Source: Gonatopus flavifemur
Lineage: Eukaryota; Arthropoda; Insecta; Hymenoptera; Dryinidae
Length of the DNA stretch: 64,000 nt
Reading direction: 5' to 3'
Assembly (NCBI GenBank): GCA_018340375.1
Contig: JAFFJZ010000012.1
Span: 2,604,001 to 2,668,000, forward strand
Shown here: piece by piece, positions 22,567 through 33,768 of the stretch
How positions within the stretch are numbered: the stretch's first letter is position 1
How the letters are laid out: every line of letters starts with the position of its first letter
Notes under the pieces: model-generated
What the model saw: the letters and a program-made list of their open reading frames with translations, nothing else
What the model was told of the DNA's origin: nothing
Databases searched by the model: none
Program-made: the position numbers and the translations under genes

Positions 22567-23213
22567 TACGCAGCAATACAATTTTGAGGTTGACAGATGA
22601 CCAATCTAACTCTATATACAGCAATTCGATTCTCATATTACTCGCAACATTATTTTGCACATGAAATCCAACGAACGCCGAAATGCTGGCCGAGCAATGG
22701 CCCAACACCTGTACGCTTTCCCAGCCGTCATCGCTCGGGCACACGCGACTCAGACGGTAGTTAAAACTACGTATTATGCCGCGTAAATTCAACGATTGCG
22801 ACAGCAAATAAATACATGGAAACATAATTCCATGATGAATACGAGAATTGAGGATGATAATGACACTGAGAAGAGAATTCATTTGTATTTGTATTCATTT
22901 TAGATACATGCAAGTGATATGGGACAACATACTCCATTATTTAGTGTTATAATTAGCTCTGAACAAACAACGCGATACATCACCTGTCCTTCTGTTGAAA
23001 AAAAAAAAAATATATATATATATATATAGGAAGGAAATCAGATGAATCCGTGAAATGATTTCACCCCAATAAGTAGAATGGTCTCTAATTTATTGTTTGA
23101 TTCCACAACGATTGTAGATACCGCGTGACTTTTATTAACCCATTTGGCGCCATTGATACTTGGAGAACATTGATTAACGAAATATTATCCAAAGTTGAGT
23201 AAAATTGGGACAT
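22567..23213. other. unassigned; short GC-richer patch at about 22660-22790
   Basis: The patch carries short frames on both strands (minus 22559-22882, 107 codons; a 42-codon plus frame from 22660) with no recognised domain. An (AT)n run lies at 23010-23029. It could be host unique sequence. Confidence 0.35.
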
Positions 23214-23322
23214 CCCAACAAACATCACGTCTAAAACTTGACAGCAGATGAATCTAATAGATATCGAGAAGACGTTTTATGCATCGCTTTTCGTCAAGTT
23301 TTAGACGTTCTGGTTGTTGCTC
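23214..23322. mobile_element. small CCC-group foldback
   Basis: CCCAACAAACATCACGTCTA at the left pairs with the inverted CAACAACCAGAACGTCTA on the right, enclosing AAACTTGAC/GTCAAGTTT. The same family as 53181-53337 (CCCAACAAATATAATGTCTA). The right end is uncertain. Confidence 0.55.
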
Positions 23323-23332
23323 TTTAAATTTC

Positions 23333-23630
23333 TTGGAGTGAAATTCTACTCACAAAGAGTGAAAATATTGCAAGTCCAACAAGAGTGAGATTCCACTACT
23401 GTGAAATGAGTTTTCACTCCATAAGAGAGAATTTTCACTCTCTTGGAGTGAGGACTTCACTCTTAAAAGAAGGTGAAATTTCACTCTCCAAACAGAGTTA
23501 AAACTTCATTTTGTTGGAGGGAGAATTCATTCTTATGGGGTGAAGAATCACTCTTTAAGGGTGGAATCTCACTCTTCCTGGATTTGCAGTATTTTCACTC
23601 TTCGAGAGTGAATTTTTCACTCCAAGGACT
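23333..23630. repeat. foldback made of reiterated GAGTGAAA/TTTCACTC
   Basis: TTGGAGTGAAATTC on the left matches the inverted TTGGAGTGAAAAATTC on the right. Between them GAGTGAAA and its complement occur about a dozen times in mixed orientation. Probably a mobile element, but no flanking duplication was identified. Confidence 0.6.
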
Positions 23631-24006
23631 TTATACAGGGTGGGATGGTGGCTCTTTAGCGAATTTCAAAATTCGATTGATTTGTTCCTCGAGTGCAGGT
23701 AAAATTAAATTCAATCGACTTTTGATGATACTCAACCCAGGTATGCGTTGACAAACGTACCAAGCTTGAGCCAATGCTAGTGAACATTGGCATCAAATGA
23801 GATTAATGTCTGGGATGATAACAATTTTCAACGTTTGGCATCCAAGCTTGGTTCAATATCAAGATTCAATATTGGTTTTATGTTTTGATATGCAATTAAC
23901 CTCAACGAATAGGATGGTTCTCTTATTGGCATCCAAGCTTGATTGAATGTAATATATTCCGACACATGAAATTTCGGAATATTGGATTTCGACACAGTCA
24001 CTTTAG

Positions 24007-24094
24007 TCTAGATAGCACAAGAGTTCTAAAAGCGTTCAGAATTAATGGAATCGATTCATAAAAAACTCTTTTCGGACTCTTGTGCTATCTGGGG
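24007..24094. mobile_element. small CCC-type hairpin, 88 bp
   Basis: AGATAGCACAAGAGTTC pairs with the inverted AGATAGCACAAGAGTCC. The same terminal word (ATAGCACAAGAGT) opens the element at 30185. Possible AG flanks, ends not certain. Confidence 0.5.
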
Positions 24095-24365
24095 AGACGT
24101 TGACAGGATATCCGTATTTGTGCTGACGTACATTCAAGCGTATAATCCTTCAAGTTTCTGAAATGCGAATAAATTCCAAGTTCACGTCATGTGGCAATAT
24201 CCCCGAGTCGAAATTTTGTCCCTGCTTTGTCGATCCAGGCACTGAAATTGCTCCTCCTTCCACGCTACAGAAACTACTTGGTCCTACTTTACCGCTCCGA
24301 ATATTTTTTGCTTCCATTTCCCTACTCCACAATCTACTGCCCCTACATAGAACCTGCTTCTTCTA

Positions 24366-24621
24366 CACTGGGAGAAAAAATTTTGGAAACATTAAAATCT
24401 TTATTTGAATACTCGTGATAAAATGATCAGTTAATTTGAATGGAATTTCGTTGAATCGCACAAGTATCCATTTTCATAGACAAAATATTTTGTACAATAT
24501 TAAATATTTGTTTGATCGAATGAATATTCTGTCGATTCAATAAAACTTCATTCAAATTAATATTTTGTTGCGACTATTCAATGAAATATTTGATTGTTCC
24601 CCAAAATTTGTTCTCCCAGCG
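24366..24621. mobile_element. CAC-group MITE, 256 bp
   Basis: Ends CACTGGGAGAAAAAATTTTG and, inverted, CGCTGGGAGAACAAATTTTG; TA on both sides. AT-rich core with repeated TTGAATGAAT-like words. Confidence 0.85.
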
Positions 24622-25373
24622 TATGTGTGTTGGATTTTTTGAATGATAATATTACATAAGGCGCATTTTTTATCAATTCGAAAATGTAATTGAAAAAAAA
24701 ATTTCAATTCAATTCAAATTATATCGGTCAAACCAATAAATTTTCCATTCGAATACGAATCTAATTTGTAATTCATTCAAATAAACACTCATTCATTTTG
24801 TGGAATGAAATATTTTTTGAATCAAATGACATTTTTTCACCCAAACGAATATCTATGAGGTCTCTTTTTTGAATACATGATTTTATTTGAGTGTATGAAA
24901 AAAAGGGTACCCAACTAAGATTATAAAAGGAAATTCACAAGAAAATGATCAAATTACTCAAGTTCTTTTTTATTGACTGCCACTGACCCATGAGCTTGAT
25001 TATCAAAATATGACTTTTCAAACATTGCTTTGTAAACCAGGAATAGGATGATTTGTCAAATGAATTTGTACATGAAAATACGGAAGCTTACGATTACTTT
25101 AAACAAACTGTGAGTATGAAATTTCAATCCCACTCATCACGTTTTCTATACAGCACTCGTCGTGATCTTTCGTATTCTCATGTCAAAATTCATTTTATAA
25201 ATCTTTCTATTCTTAATTTACTGAAAGAATGAAAAAGAGTCATATTTTCGGGCTGCATTATTCTCCGTGTAAAGGCGGTAGGGTCAAAGTAGGAGGTAAA
25301 CCTTGCACCTGCTTTGCTCCTACAAGTGGTAAAATAGAAAATTCCCACCACTTTTAGGGGCAAAGTAGGAGAT
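24622..25373. other. unassigned; one orphan CAC end at about 25258-25269
   Basis: TTCTCCGTG followed by TA at 25269-25271 looks like a right end of the CAC group but I found no left partner. CAAAGTAGGAG-type words near 25277 and 25365 recur at 24280 and 28350, suggesting pieces of one older element split by later insertions. Confidence 0.4.
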
Positions 25374-25986
25374 ACCCAATAAACACACACACGTTATTTC
25401 AACGTTGAAAGAACGTTAGACTGTCATACGGACGTCAGTCGTTGATTTCATAACGTTAATTTTTAGTTAAAATTTGATAGGGAAATATACAACCAGGAAT
25501 TACGTTTTGATGACGTTTAATTTAAACTAATATTCAAAAATAACCATCAAACGAAGTCCTCAAAAAACGTGTTTTGAACGGGTTGGAACCACGCGTTTAA
25601 AATGTGTTCATAACATCTTGTGTTTGAACTTCAATTGAAGATATTCTACTAAAAATGTCGAACGAAACCGAACAATGGTTAAAATTTCAACAAAGAGCAA
25701 GATAGTAAATAGTGTGGCATACTTTCCAATTTCTGTGATACTCAGAAATACTATTGTTCTCGATATTGAATGCAAAGTTTTCAAAATAATTTGTTGGATT
25801 CAATTGGCGTTGTAGAACCATCATTAGGACACGTCAATATTTCACATCTTTTAAGGGGTAACACCACAGTGGAATTTTAAGAAGATCAAAAAATTTGTTT
25901 TTGGCTTAAAGTACTCTTTGAGGACCCGAAAATGATATACCGTGAACTACAAACATAAGTTCGACTAAACACGCACGACTCAACTG

Positions 25987-26835
25987 CCCAGGTAGGAATT
26001 AACAAATGGCCCAAGCTTGGCCCGATCTTGGCGCAATTATGACTTATATTGGGACAGAATCCATAAGAAAAAATGGCCCAAGCTTGGCCAGAATGCAATG
26101 CCAAGCATGGCTCAATGTCTCAGGATATATGTAGGTATTATGAGTATTTTGGAGCTTGGCTCATACGATTAAACCGGGCCTGGCCCAAGTTGTGTATATT
26201 AACTTTTGCCATGCTTCAACCTGATTCTTCAGAAATACTCCTTGGAGAAAAAAATGACGTCATGTTTCAAGCCATCCCTGCTAAAAATTTTCCATAGATG
26301 ACGATAAGATTTTTAGCAGGGATATCGGTACAACTCTGTAAAAATCAAAAACGTGGAGATGTGGGATAGGTTTTCTGGTTGTATATTGGCCCAATATTGG
26401 TTCACCATGCTTGACAGTTCAATGCTTTGCTAAGCTTCAACCACTTGTTGTAATGACATTCCCTACGAAAGGTGGTATAGATTCTCGAATAACAAATGGT
26501 TTAATATTGGGTCGACATTGGTTCGACATGCTTGGCAGCTTGATGTTTTGCCAATCTTGAACCACTTGTTGTATAGGCATTCCTCATGAAACATGGTGTG
26601 GGTTCTCAAATAACAAACGGTTTTATATTGGGTTGATATTGGTTCGCCATGTTTGGCAGCCCAATATTTTGCCAAGCTTGCACCAGTTGTCATATTGACA
26701 CTTCCTATGAAACCCGGTATGGTTTCTAGAATGAACAACGGTTGTATATTGGACCAATATTGGTTCGCGGTGCTTGGCAGCCCAGTATTTTGCCAAGCAT
26801 GGGCCAGTTGTCAATATTGGCCTTTCCTACCTGGG
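25987..26835. mobile_element. foldback with CCCAGGTAGGAA ends and AAGCTTGG-rich core
   Basis: Left end CCCAGGTAGGAATTAACAA; right end inverted CCCAGGTAGGAAAGGCCAA. The core reiterates TGGCCCAAGCTTGGCC-like palindromes and ATATTGG. Flanks do not give a clean duplication. Related ends occur at 23727 (CCCAGGTATGCG), 30175 (inverted CCCAGGCAAGTC) and 50285 (CCCAGGTAAAAA). Confidence 0.7.
26375..26835 (+). repeat. tandem repeat, unit about 121 bp, 3.7 copies
   Basis: TTGGTTCRCCATGCTTGGCAGC recurs at 26398, 26518, 26639 and 26760, spaced 120-121 bp. Each unit pairs ATATTGG with a GCCAAGC palindrome. The array forms the right half of the element at 25987-26835. Confidence 0.9.
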
Positions 26836-28602
26836 ATGTGACAAAAACTTTAAACGCGTTCATTTCAAAACAGTATGTCGAAAGTCGGTGGGAGCTCTAG
26901 TTCCGCCAATTTTCAATCAATCACCTCGGGGTTTTTTTATTGTATTCGTGATATGATTATCTAGTGAAATACGTACGGGTTTTCCGAAGTATTGATATTT
27001 GCGTTTTTTATTCAACATTAAGTAACGAAATTTAGGGTGAAAATCCTACCATTTCCTTCAAACCGATGCCATTTCGTGGAAAATGCACATTTTTCAAAAC
27101 CGATACGTATTTCACTAGCTTTTGGATTACAGAAAATAATTATTTCTAGTTCTGTGTTCTACGTCAATTCTGGACTGAGTTATTTATCCCACCGCACGAC
27201 CATGGATTTTCACAGTGCTCCAGTCATTCACCTGTCAAACCGCCATTTTTCACAATAAAATTCCACAAAAAAATTATTTTGTACTTTAATAATAGCGAAA
27301 CACCTTCATGTAGTTCAATTTGGATAGGAACTTTCTAATCCTCGAGAAAAAAATCTGAAAAAGCGTTATTTTTGGAGAGTTCACTCCCATGTGTGTACGG
27401 ACCAATGGCCCAATGATGGACCAAACCTGGCACCAGACCTGTCGAGACTTGTCTTGAACAATTTACCAAACTTGGCTCAGGCTTGGGAATGATAAGATCA
27501 GGACAAGCTTGGGCCAGTCGTTTTGCCAGGCCCGGTCCAATTCATTTACCAAGCATCAACCAATGCTTCTTTGATCGCAAATATGGATGAAAAAAGTAAT
27601 TGATTCATATTTCAATTCATAACTTTCTCCCTCAGAATACCGTACATGAATTATCTTAAAATGACAGAAAAAATGTGACAAAAATGGGACAAGCTTGTAT
27701 GATCATTGGAAAATTTGCGTTCTTTGATATTTCAATCAATTTTGATTCTATTGTTGAATTATGCTCAAACTAAACTATAGTGTGTGGAATTAATTATGGC
27801 AGGAAGATCGGGCCAGCCCTGGCCCGATGATTATCCTCAAGTCTCCAGCCATTGTGAATTCAAAATTCAGTCAATATTTATAAACATTGTGCCACTCATG
27901 TGGGCAATATTGGCACAATTGTTCTCAACGAATGCTCGAATTTTACACTTGTGCCAAGCTTGTACCAAATGTAGTGACCATTTCAAAAATATTAACAAAT
28001 ATACCATGACTGACTATCCATTGGGAACAACGGGACAATCATGGAACAATATTGGACCAATTGTTCTTCACGGAGGTTTGTTTCTGACACATGTGCCAAC
28101 CTTGGGACAAGCTTGGGTTTTTTTCAATCTTGGCAATACCTGCATGGGCTGTTGTGTTACCCCTTAAACGATGTTCAAATCGTTGATATGACATTATTTT
28201 ATGGTTGAAAAACACGTGATCTGCCGCGACTTTTTTACGTTGAATCAACGCAAGAATATTACTAATTCACAACGTGTGGTTATTGACTGTTTTTGACGTG
28301 TTTGAAACGTGCGTGTGTTTACTGGGTGATATCTCATTGAAAAAGCTCCTACTTTCCTATCTGATGCTCCTACTAAAAAGAGGATTATTAGCAGTAAAGT
28401 AGAGACAATATTTCGGGTCTAGGTTTACGGCGAGCCAGGTGTCGATTAAAGCTTGGTTGACGAAAAATAGATCAAACGCAGCGAAATATGCTTAATCCTA
28501 GCATTGATGTCTGAGGTGCTATTAAGGGTTAGTGAGCTGTGACGGGCCAAGTGCATCAGTCGAGACTTGGTTAACGAAAATTGGATCAAACACGGCAAAA
28601 TA

Positions 28603-30017
28603 CGGGGTGTCCCATTTTGATCTTTAAATGCAAATATCTCAAAAACATGCATCTTAAACCGAAAGTACTTCATACCAAAGTTGTTATAAAAACAGGGGGC
28701 CACAAAACTACGATATCAGTTTCATCATAGATGGCGTTATGATCGATTATAATGGGGTCAACATCATTTTTTTGAACGGGAACCCGCTTTTTTATTGCAT
28801 ATCTTGATTCTACGCAAAAAACTGAGTAACTTTTGCTTGAAACGTTTTTATAAATTTCTGAAGATGGCGCCACAATCGATGAAAAATAAAGTCTATGAAA
28901 CAATATGCGGATATCTTGAGGAATGCATCCAAGAGCCGAAATATCTCATTCGAATGTTGTTGTTAAGAGAGGGGACGACACAATCCCTGGTAGAAATCAC
29001 TCTAGTCGTTCTCTAGGCGATTACAAGGCCTTACGAGGCCTTGTAAGTCCCTCACAAGGGCCTGGTGAGGCCTCGCAAGGCCTAGAAAATTACTAGAGTG
29101 ATTTCTGCCAGGGATGGCGATATCAGTTCCATAGTAGATGGCGCTGTGGTCGGTAAAAATGAGGTGAATTTCAATTTTTCAAATGGAAACTCTTACTTTC
29201 TATCGCATATCATGATTCTACGCGAATTTTTCTTTGAAACATTTTTCCTAAATTCTTGAAGATGGAAACGGTGGAAAATGAGGTTGATGAAAAAGTTCTA
29301 CTGCATCATGTGTGAAGCAACGCTCAACAAACAAATCAAAACAATAATAATTTCAGAGAAGAAATCGGACACAAAACACAACAAATGTCATGTCCAAAAC
29401 ATTGTAAATGACTTTAATTCAATGTTTAGGAAACGGCAGTAGAACTTTCTCATCAACCTCATTCCCCACCGTTTCCATCTTCAAGAATTTAGGAAAAATG
29501 TTTCAAACAAAACTTCCTCATTTTTTCGCGTAGAATCATGATATGCGATAAAAAGTAAGAGTTTCCATTTGAAAAATTGAAGTTGACCACATTTTTACCA
29601 ACCACAGCGCCATCTACTATGGAACTGATATCGCCATCGTGTCGTCCCCTCTCTTAACAACAACATTCGAATGAGATATTTCGGCTCTTGGATGCATTCC
29701 TCAAGATATCCGCATATTGTTTCATAGACTTTATTTTTCATCGATTGTGGCGCCATCTTCAGAAATTCAGAAGAACGTTTCAAGCAAAAGTTACTCAGTT
29801 TTTTGCGTAGAATCAAAATATGCAATCAAAAGTGGGGGTCCTCGTTTAAAAAAATGATGTTGACCCCATTTTAATCGATCATAACGCCATCTATGATGAA
29901 ACTGATATCGTAGTGTTGTGGCCCCTGTTTTTATAACAACTTTGGTCTGAAGTACTTTTGGTTGAGGATGCATGTTTTTGAGATATTTGCATTTAAAGAT
30001 TAAAATGAGACACCCTG
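28603..30017. mobile_element. large foldback, 1415 bp, arms about 650 bp, mariner-like TA target
   Basis: Ends CGGGGTGTCCCATTTTGATC and, inverted, CAGGGTGTCTCATTTTAATC; TA on both sides. The two arms pair over roughly 28603-29312 and 29430-30017 with a loop near 29313-29430. The left arm carries an extra 129-bp MITE; the right arm is uninterrupted. The GGGTGTCNCATTTT end is of a type common in insect TA-target MITEs. Matching short frames on opposite strands in the arms (28795-29016 plus, 29595-29825 minus) reflect the pairing, not a gene. Confidence 0.88.
28985..29113. mobile_element. CCC-group MITE, 129 bp, nested in one foldback arm, TSD AT
   Basis: Ends CCCTGGTAGAAATCACTCTA and, inverted, CCCTGGCAGAAATCACTCTA; AT on both sides. 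The opposite arm (29640-29655 read in reverse) runs GACGACACGATGGCGATATC without it, a clean empty site. The core is a GC-rich palindromic string of AAGGCCTTACGAGGCCTTG type. Confidence 0.93.
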
Positions 30018-30184
30018 TATACTAGGTCTTATCATTGGTATCTAAGGCTTTATCAATGCTGGGTCAGCTACGGTGGGCCAAGCATTGGCCAAGACTAGGC
30101 TAACGAGACTTGGCATACCAAGCTTGACGCCAGTCATGGTCCAATTGTCAGTCTTGGTATGACTTGCCTGGGAGTTAGTAAACA

Positions 30185-30942
30185 CCCATATAGCACAAGA
30201 GTCCCTTCAAAGAGCTCCCGTTATGACAGTTAACATGAATTCATTATGAATACTTCGAATGCAATTTGAATTCTTGATGAAAAACTCAGTTGTTCAGAAA
30301 GGGTTCATCTCGCACAGAGGAAAAGGAATTCGCTGTGGCAGCGAAATCTACTTTTGCTGGGTTCCTTTTGCCAGAGCAGCAAATTTTTTGCTGTGACAGC
30401 AAACTATTTGCTGTTCCAGCAATCTTGTTAGCTGTGACAGCGAATTTTTAGCACCGGCAGCAAAAAATGTTTGCTATCCCAGCAAAATTTGTGTGCTATT
30501 CTGTATATAATACTGAAAATTTGCTGGCGGAGCAAACATTTTTTGCTGTCACAGCTAAAAAATTGCTGTCGTAGCTAACACGATTGCTGTTATAGCAAAT
30601 TTTTAGCTAGGTCAGCAAAAAATTTTGCTATTCTATATATAATACCTCGATTTGCTGCGTCAGCAAATTTTTCCTCTCCGTGCGTGAATTTATCGAGAAC
30701 TATTCAGGCATCCAATATGTATTCATTTTGACTTGATTGAATTTATGTTCACTGACATAACGGGAACTGTTCAAGAATTCTTTCAGAAGTTCATATGAAT
30801 TCAAAATGATCATTTGTGCTGTATGAGCAGTCATCCCATACAGCTCACTAGTTCAGGGAGAACTCATTAAGAGTTCAACTGGGATTCAAAGAATCCATTA
30901 TGAATTCTCAAGAATTCTTTTGGAACTCCTGTGCTGTGTGGG
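30185..30942. mobile_element. CCC-type foldback with GAATTC-rich core
   Basis: Left CCCATATAGCACAAGAGTCC and right inverted CCCACACAGCACAGGAGTTC. The core reiterates TGAATTC/GAATTCA words. Flanks do not match, so the ends may be slightly off. A TTGCTG-family CAC element is nested at 30313-30682. Confidence 0.65.
30313..30682. mobile_element. CAC-group TTGCTG-family MITE, 370 bp, TSD CG
   Basis: Left CACAGAGGAAAAGGAATTCG, right inverted CACGGAGAGGAAAAATTTGC; CG on both sides. It is the longest copy of the family, in opposite orientation to 16818 and 48512, and contains about ten TTGCTG/CAGCAA mini-palindromes. The non-TA duplication shows the target is not strictly TA. Confidence 0.92.
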
Positions 30943-30954
30943 ATCCTTTTAGAT

Positions 30955-31263
30955 GAACCGGCAAAGTTTCGACTCCTCCAGGAGAAATTGTTCACAATTC
31001 TGTGCACTGTTAGAAAAATCTGTCTTAAACTTAACAATAGTATTATGAAGTTTTTTACATAATATTATTGTTAAGTTTAAGACGGATTTTTCTAGCAGTG
31101 CGTATAATACTGAAAACTTCGCTGTTTCATCTAAACATGTTGCTCTCTGTCTCTCCCTCCCCCTCTCTCTCAGCAATTCAGTTAGCTAGGTTAGCAAAAA
31201 ACTTTACCATTCTATTCTATAATACTTCAATTTGCTGCATCAGCAGATGTTTCTCCCCCATGT
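30955..31263. mobile_element. degraded TTGCTG-family copy split by a 96-bp MITE
   Basis: GTATAATACTGAAAA, TTAGCTAGGTTAGCAAAAAA and the terminal ATTTGCTGCATCAGCAGAT match the 30313 copy in the same order. The ends are mutated (TTTCTCCCCCATG). A pyrimidine-rich run lies at about 31143-31171. Confidence 0.6.
31005..31100. mobile_element. CAC-group mini-hairpin, 96 bp
   Basis: CACTGTTAGAAAAATCTGTC pairs with inverted CACTGCTAGAAAAATCCGTC; the two arms of about 42 bp nearly meet. Flanks TG and CG differ by one base. Confidence 0.8.
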
Positions 31264-32044
31264 TCGAATAAATTTTCATCTGTCGTAGAGTCAAATACAC
31301 AGAGGAAATTGATGTATCAAAAAGTCCCATAATTTATTGATGATGAGCGCCAGTCTGTAACGAATAAAGTTATGTACTTGAATTTATTCCTGAAAGTACC
31401 ATCAGGCCAGGATTAGAGGATTTTGAGGCCCAGGGCTGAGAGACTATTGGAGGCCCCCTCATTCTTACAGGATTTTCAGCTGTCACAAAATAATACTCAA
31501 AATCTCTGGTGAAAAACCCTCAAAATCCTATTACAAAACAAAACAGCAACAAGAAATAATGAGAAATAATAGAAAATAATGGGGGCATGAACAAAAGCAC
31601 ACCCATTTCCAATTATTTCCTATCACTTGTTTGTTTTATAATGGGATTCAAAGGTTTTCTTTTTACTAGGAATTAATATGTAATTGACGCAGATTCATGT
31701 GTTCAAAAGATTCCATTTATTCGATTAAACAACGAAATTAACAGAAAAATTAATAGTTCTCTTTTCTTATGAAAATTAACAGTTCTTATTTTCTCTTGAA
31801 TACTAAAATCATGAACATATTCCCAAAACATGAAAACTCTAGAAATGATGAGAACATCTTTCTGTGCAATAAGTAAATGTGTAAATGAAACTAAATTCGA
31901 ACTAATTACAAGGGTTTGGAAAATGCAGATTGCTAAAGATTCTTGTTTTTCACATTTCTCAATCGATTGGGATGAAACTTATACGGGACCACTATGGGAC
32001 CATAACTGAACAGTAGTATAAATTTCATTACAATCGGATAACAG

Positions 32045-32274
32045 CACAGTAAAAATTTCATATTAGATATTACCATATTTATATTGCACTTTTGGGATAT
32101 ACTTGATTATGTTGTTATGAACCACAAGTATAAGAGCATTCACTATACTCTCTCGTGAGGATGGAGATAAATATGTTATAACTTGAAATGAATATAGTTC
32201 TGAGCCTCATAATAAAGTATATCCCACGAGTACCATAAAAATATAGTAATCTTTAATATAAACTTTTCTCTGTG
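32045..32274. mobile_element. CAC-group MITE, 230 bp, nested, TSD AG
   Basis: Ends CACAGTAAAAATTTCATATT and, inverted, CACAGAGAAAAGTTTATATT; AG on both sides (32043-32044 and 32275-32276). Near-complete palindrome including a GGGATATAC/GTATATCCC pair. Confidence 0.88.
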
Positions 32275-32279
32275 AGGAA

Positions 32280-32945
32280 CCGGAGACATTTTTCGTCGCA
32301 AAATCACAATTTTTTGTAAAATGTTTCTTTTCCCTCTCCCGTTTTTCTGTAAAGATCAGGGTAAAACTTATATAGTACCACTATGGATACTGCATGAAAC
32401 TGTGGTGAAAATTCATGATGAACGGATGATAAGAACGAACGATATCCACATGATAGCGGTATTTACGAAATTTTCAAATTTTGTTTCGAAACTTAGTGCT
32501 TACCCTTTTCTTTCCTCAATATTGATTTGCCTGAAATTTATGTCTCATAATCAGCATTTCATGAATTAACTATGCTCAAAGTTTCATGGCATTCGGATGA
32601 TACGGACATAGGGAAGGCATGCTTCCAACATATTGTCAAATAATGCGGATGGCAAAAAACATTTTCCACAGTTTTGAACCGATCCAAATGGAACTCATAT
32701 GGGACCATTATTGGATCATAACTAGAACCTGGTATAAGTTTCACTGGACTCGGATGAACAGAACAGGAGATATGCACGTTCGCGAAAATGTTCATTTTTT
32801 GCCATATTTCTCCTAGCCCATCCAGTTCTTCTGAATGAATCAAGCTGACTGATATGGGACCACTATCGCTCCACCCTACGACCGTGGTATAAATTTGATC
32901 GAAATTGTATAAGTGGAACGGGAGATATGCGAGTTCGCAGTTTGT
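32280..32945 (+). repeat. internal repeat of the hAT element, shared with 48.4-53.0 kb
   Basis: A module with GGGACCACTATCGGATCATA, then a TTTCAT-AATCGGATGATAGG stretch, then GGAGATATGCGCGGTCGC recurs here at about 31990, 32370, 32700 and 32851, and again at 48.9, 49.1, 52.44 and 52.61 kb. Copies are diverged by substitutions and indels. Confidence 0.75.
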
Positions 32946-33536
32946 TGATCATCTAAGCGACAGACAGACCAAAATTTTTCTCTGAGCTTCGAGAAACATT
33001 TTGGTGTCAACAATTTTCATTTTGGGGACAAAAAATTGTCGGACAGCAGAAATTAGATCTTGAAATTGGTTCATATCACTAGTGGAGCATAAATAAGTTG
33101 AATTGATGATTTTGCAAGATTTGCGCAACCTCCTATTTCTGTTCACAAGGCAAAAATATTGGAGGACTCTGATCGTTTGTATACTACAACCACCTTTACT
33201 GTTGTTGATAACGACAGTTATTTGGAGTTCAAAGTGATTCGAATTAAAATCGTTCAATGTCTCCGATTCAACGATCAAGAACGTTAGTTGATGCGATAAA
33301 ATCTTGTTTACCATAAAAAATGTTATAAAAAGCTTGAAAACGAAATTCGCGAATGTTCAAAGATGAGGCCCGGGGCTGCAGCCCCCCCTTGATCCAGGCC
33401 TGAGTACCATAATTCAATGTATTTCTACAAAAAATTATGGTACTTTTGATGCTATATTCAGGTCAATAATTTTATCCATCACAGACTTGCGCTGATCCTC
33501 AATAAATTATGGGTTTTTTTCATGCATATTTTGCTG

Positions 33537-33762
33537 CACTGAAACAAAATTTTCTTTCAATCAAATAAATAGTGTTGAGATCATTGAAATATTTGATCAA
33601 ATCAAATAATGGAATGCTTGCTCCAAATAAATTGGTCTTCTAAATGAATAATTTATTAGCCACAAGTAATCAATTCTTGCATCCAATTGAATATTTAATT
33701 TCTGCAGATGAATATTTTATGGAGAGAGAGAGAGAGAGGACAAATGAATATTTTTTCCAGTG
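33537..33762. mobile_element. CAC-group MITE, 226 bp, TSD TG
   Basis: Ends CACTGAAACAAAATTTTCTT and, inverted, CACTGGAAAAAATATTCATT; TG on both sides. It interrupts the right end of the element at 31298-33766. Contains a (GA)n run at 33722-33739. Confidence 0.85.
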
Positions 33763-33768
33763 TGCGTA

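Larger units (their letters stand above)
25855..28163. mobile_element. TTAA-flanked element, 2309 bp, nested
   Basis: Ends GGGGTAACACCACAG and, inverted, GGGGTAACACAACAG, each bounded by TTAA (25851-25854 and 28164-28167). The TTAA target suggests piggyBac or Kolobok mobilisation; the GGGG start is unlike the CCC start of the two other TTAA elements. The inside is dominated by GCCAAGC/GCTTGGC palindromes and contains the element at 25987-26835. No transposase remnant seen. Confidence 0.75.
25374..28327. mobile_element. foldback (ACCCARTAAACACACRCACG ends) holding a TTAA element
   Basis: Left end ACCCAATAAACACACACACG; right end inverted ACCCAGTAAACACACGCACG. GAT lies on both sides (25371-25373 and 28328-28330), a 3-bp duplication; an alternative reading with CCC ends gives TA/TG. 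The remaining own sequence carries AACGTT words in both arms. Confidence 0.75.
28436..30175. mobile_element. older AAGCTTGG-rich element split by a 1.4-kb foldback
   Basis: Left piece 28436-28600 (CCAGGTGTCGATTAAAGC) and right piece 30020-30175 (ending inverted CCCAGGCAAGTCATACCAAG) share the GGCCAAG and CTTGG words of the element at 25987. The inserted foldback separates them. Confidence 0.5.
31403..33402. mobile_element. non-autonomous hAT-type element, 2000 bp, perfect 8-bp TSD
   Basis: Ends CAGGCCAGGATTAGAGG and, inverted, CAGGCCTGGATCAAGG. AGTACCAT is present at both flanks (31395-31402 and 33403-33410). Subterminal GGCCCAGGGCTG and, inverted, GGGCTGCAGCCCCGGGCCTC extend the similarity. 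The interior holds sequence repeated at 48.4-53.0 kb and a CAC MITE. A 121-codon minus frame (32949-33314) has no recognised domain; no transposase motif seen. Confidence 0.93.
31298..33766. mobile_element. CAC-group foldback hosting a hAT element and a second MITE
   Basis: Left end CACAGAGGAAATTGATGTAT; right end inverted CGCAGCAAAATATGCATG; TA on both sides once the nested element at 33537 is taken out. Arms pair through CCCATAATTTATTGATGATG and CCCATAATTTATTGAGGATC. Own length without insertions and their duplications is about 233 bp. Confidence 0.8.

Noticed and set aside
22660..22790. Short GC-richer stretch with an alanine-rich 42-codon frame
   Set aside because: Too short, competing frames on both strands, no homology recognised.
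28795..29825. Similar frames on opposite strands that look like a duplicated gene
   Set aside because: They are the two arms of the 1.4-kb foldback; the similarity is due to the inverted repeat.
32949..33314. 121-codon minus frame as hAT transposase remnant
   Set aside because: It lies in a hAT-type element but shows none of the conserved hAT blocks, including the ERVFS/RNRLG C-terminal motif.
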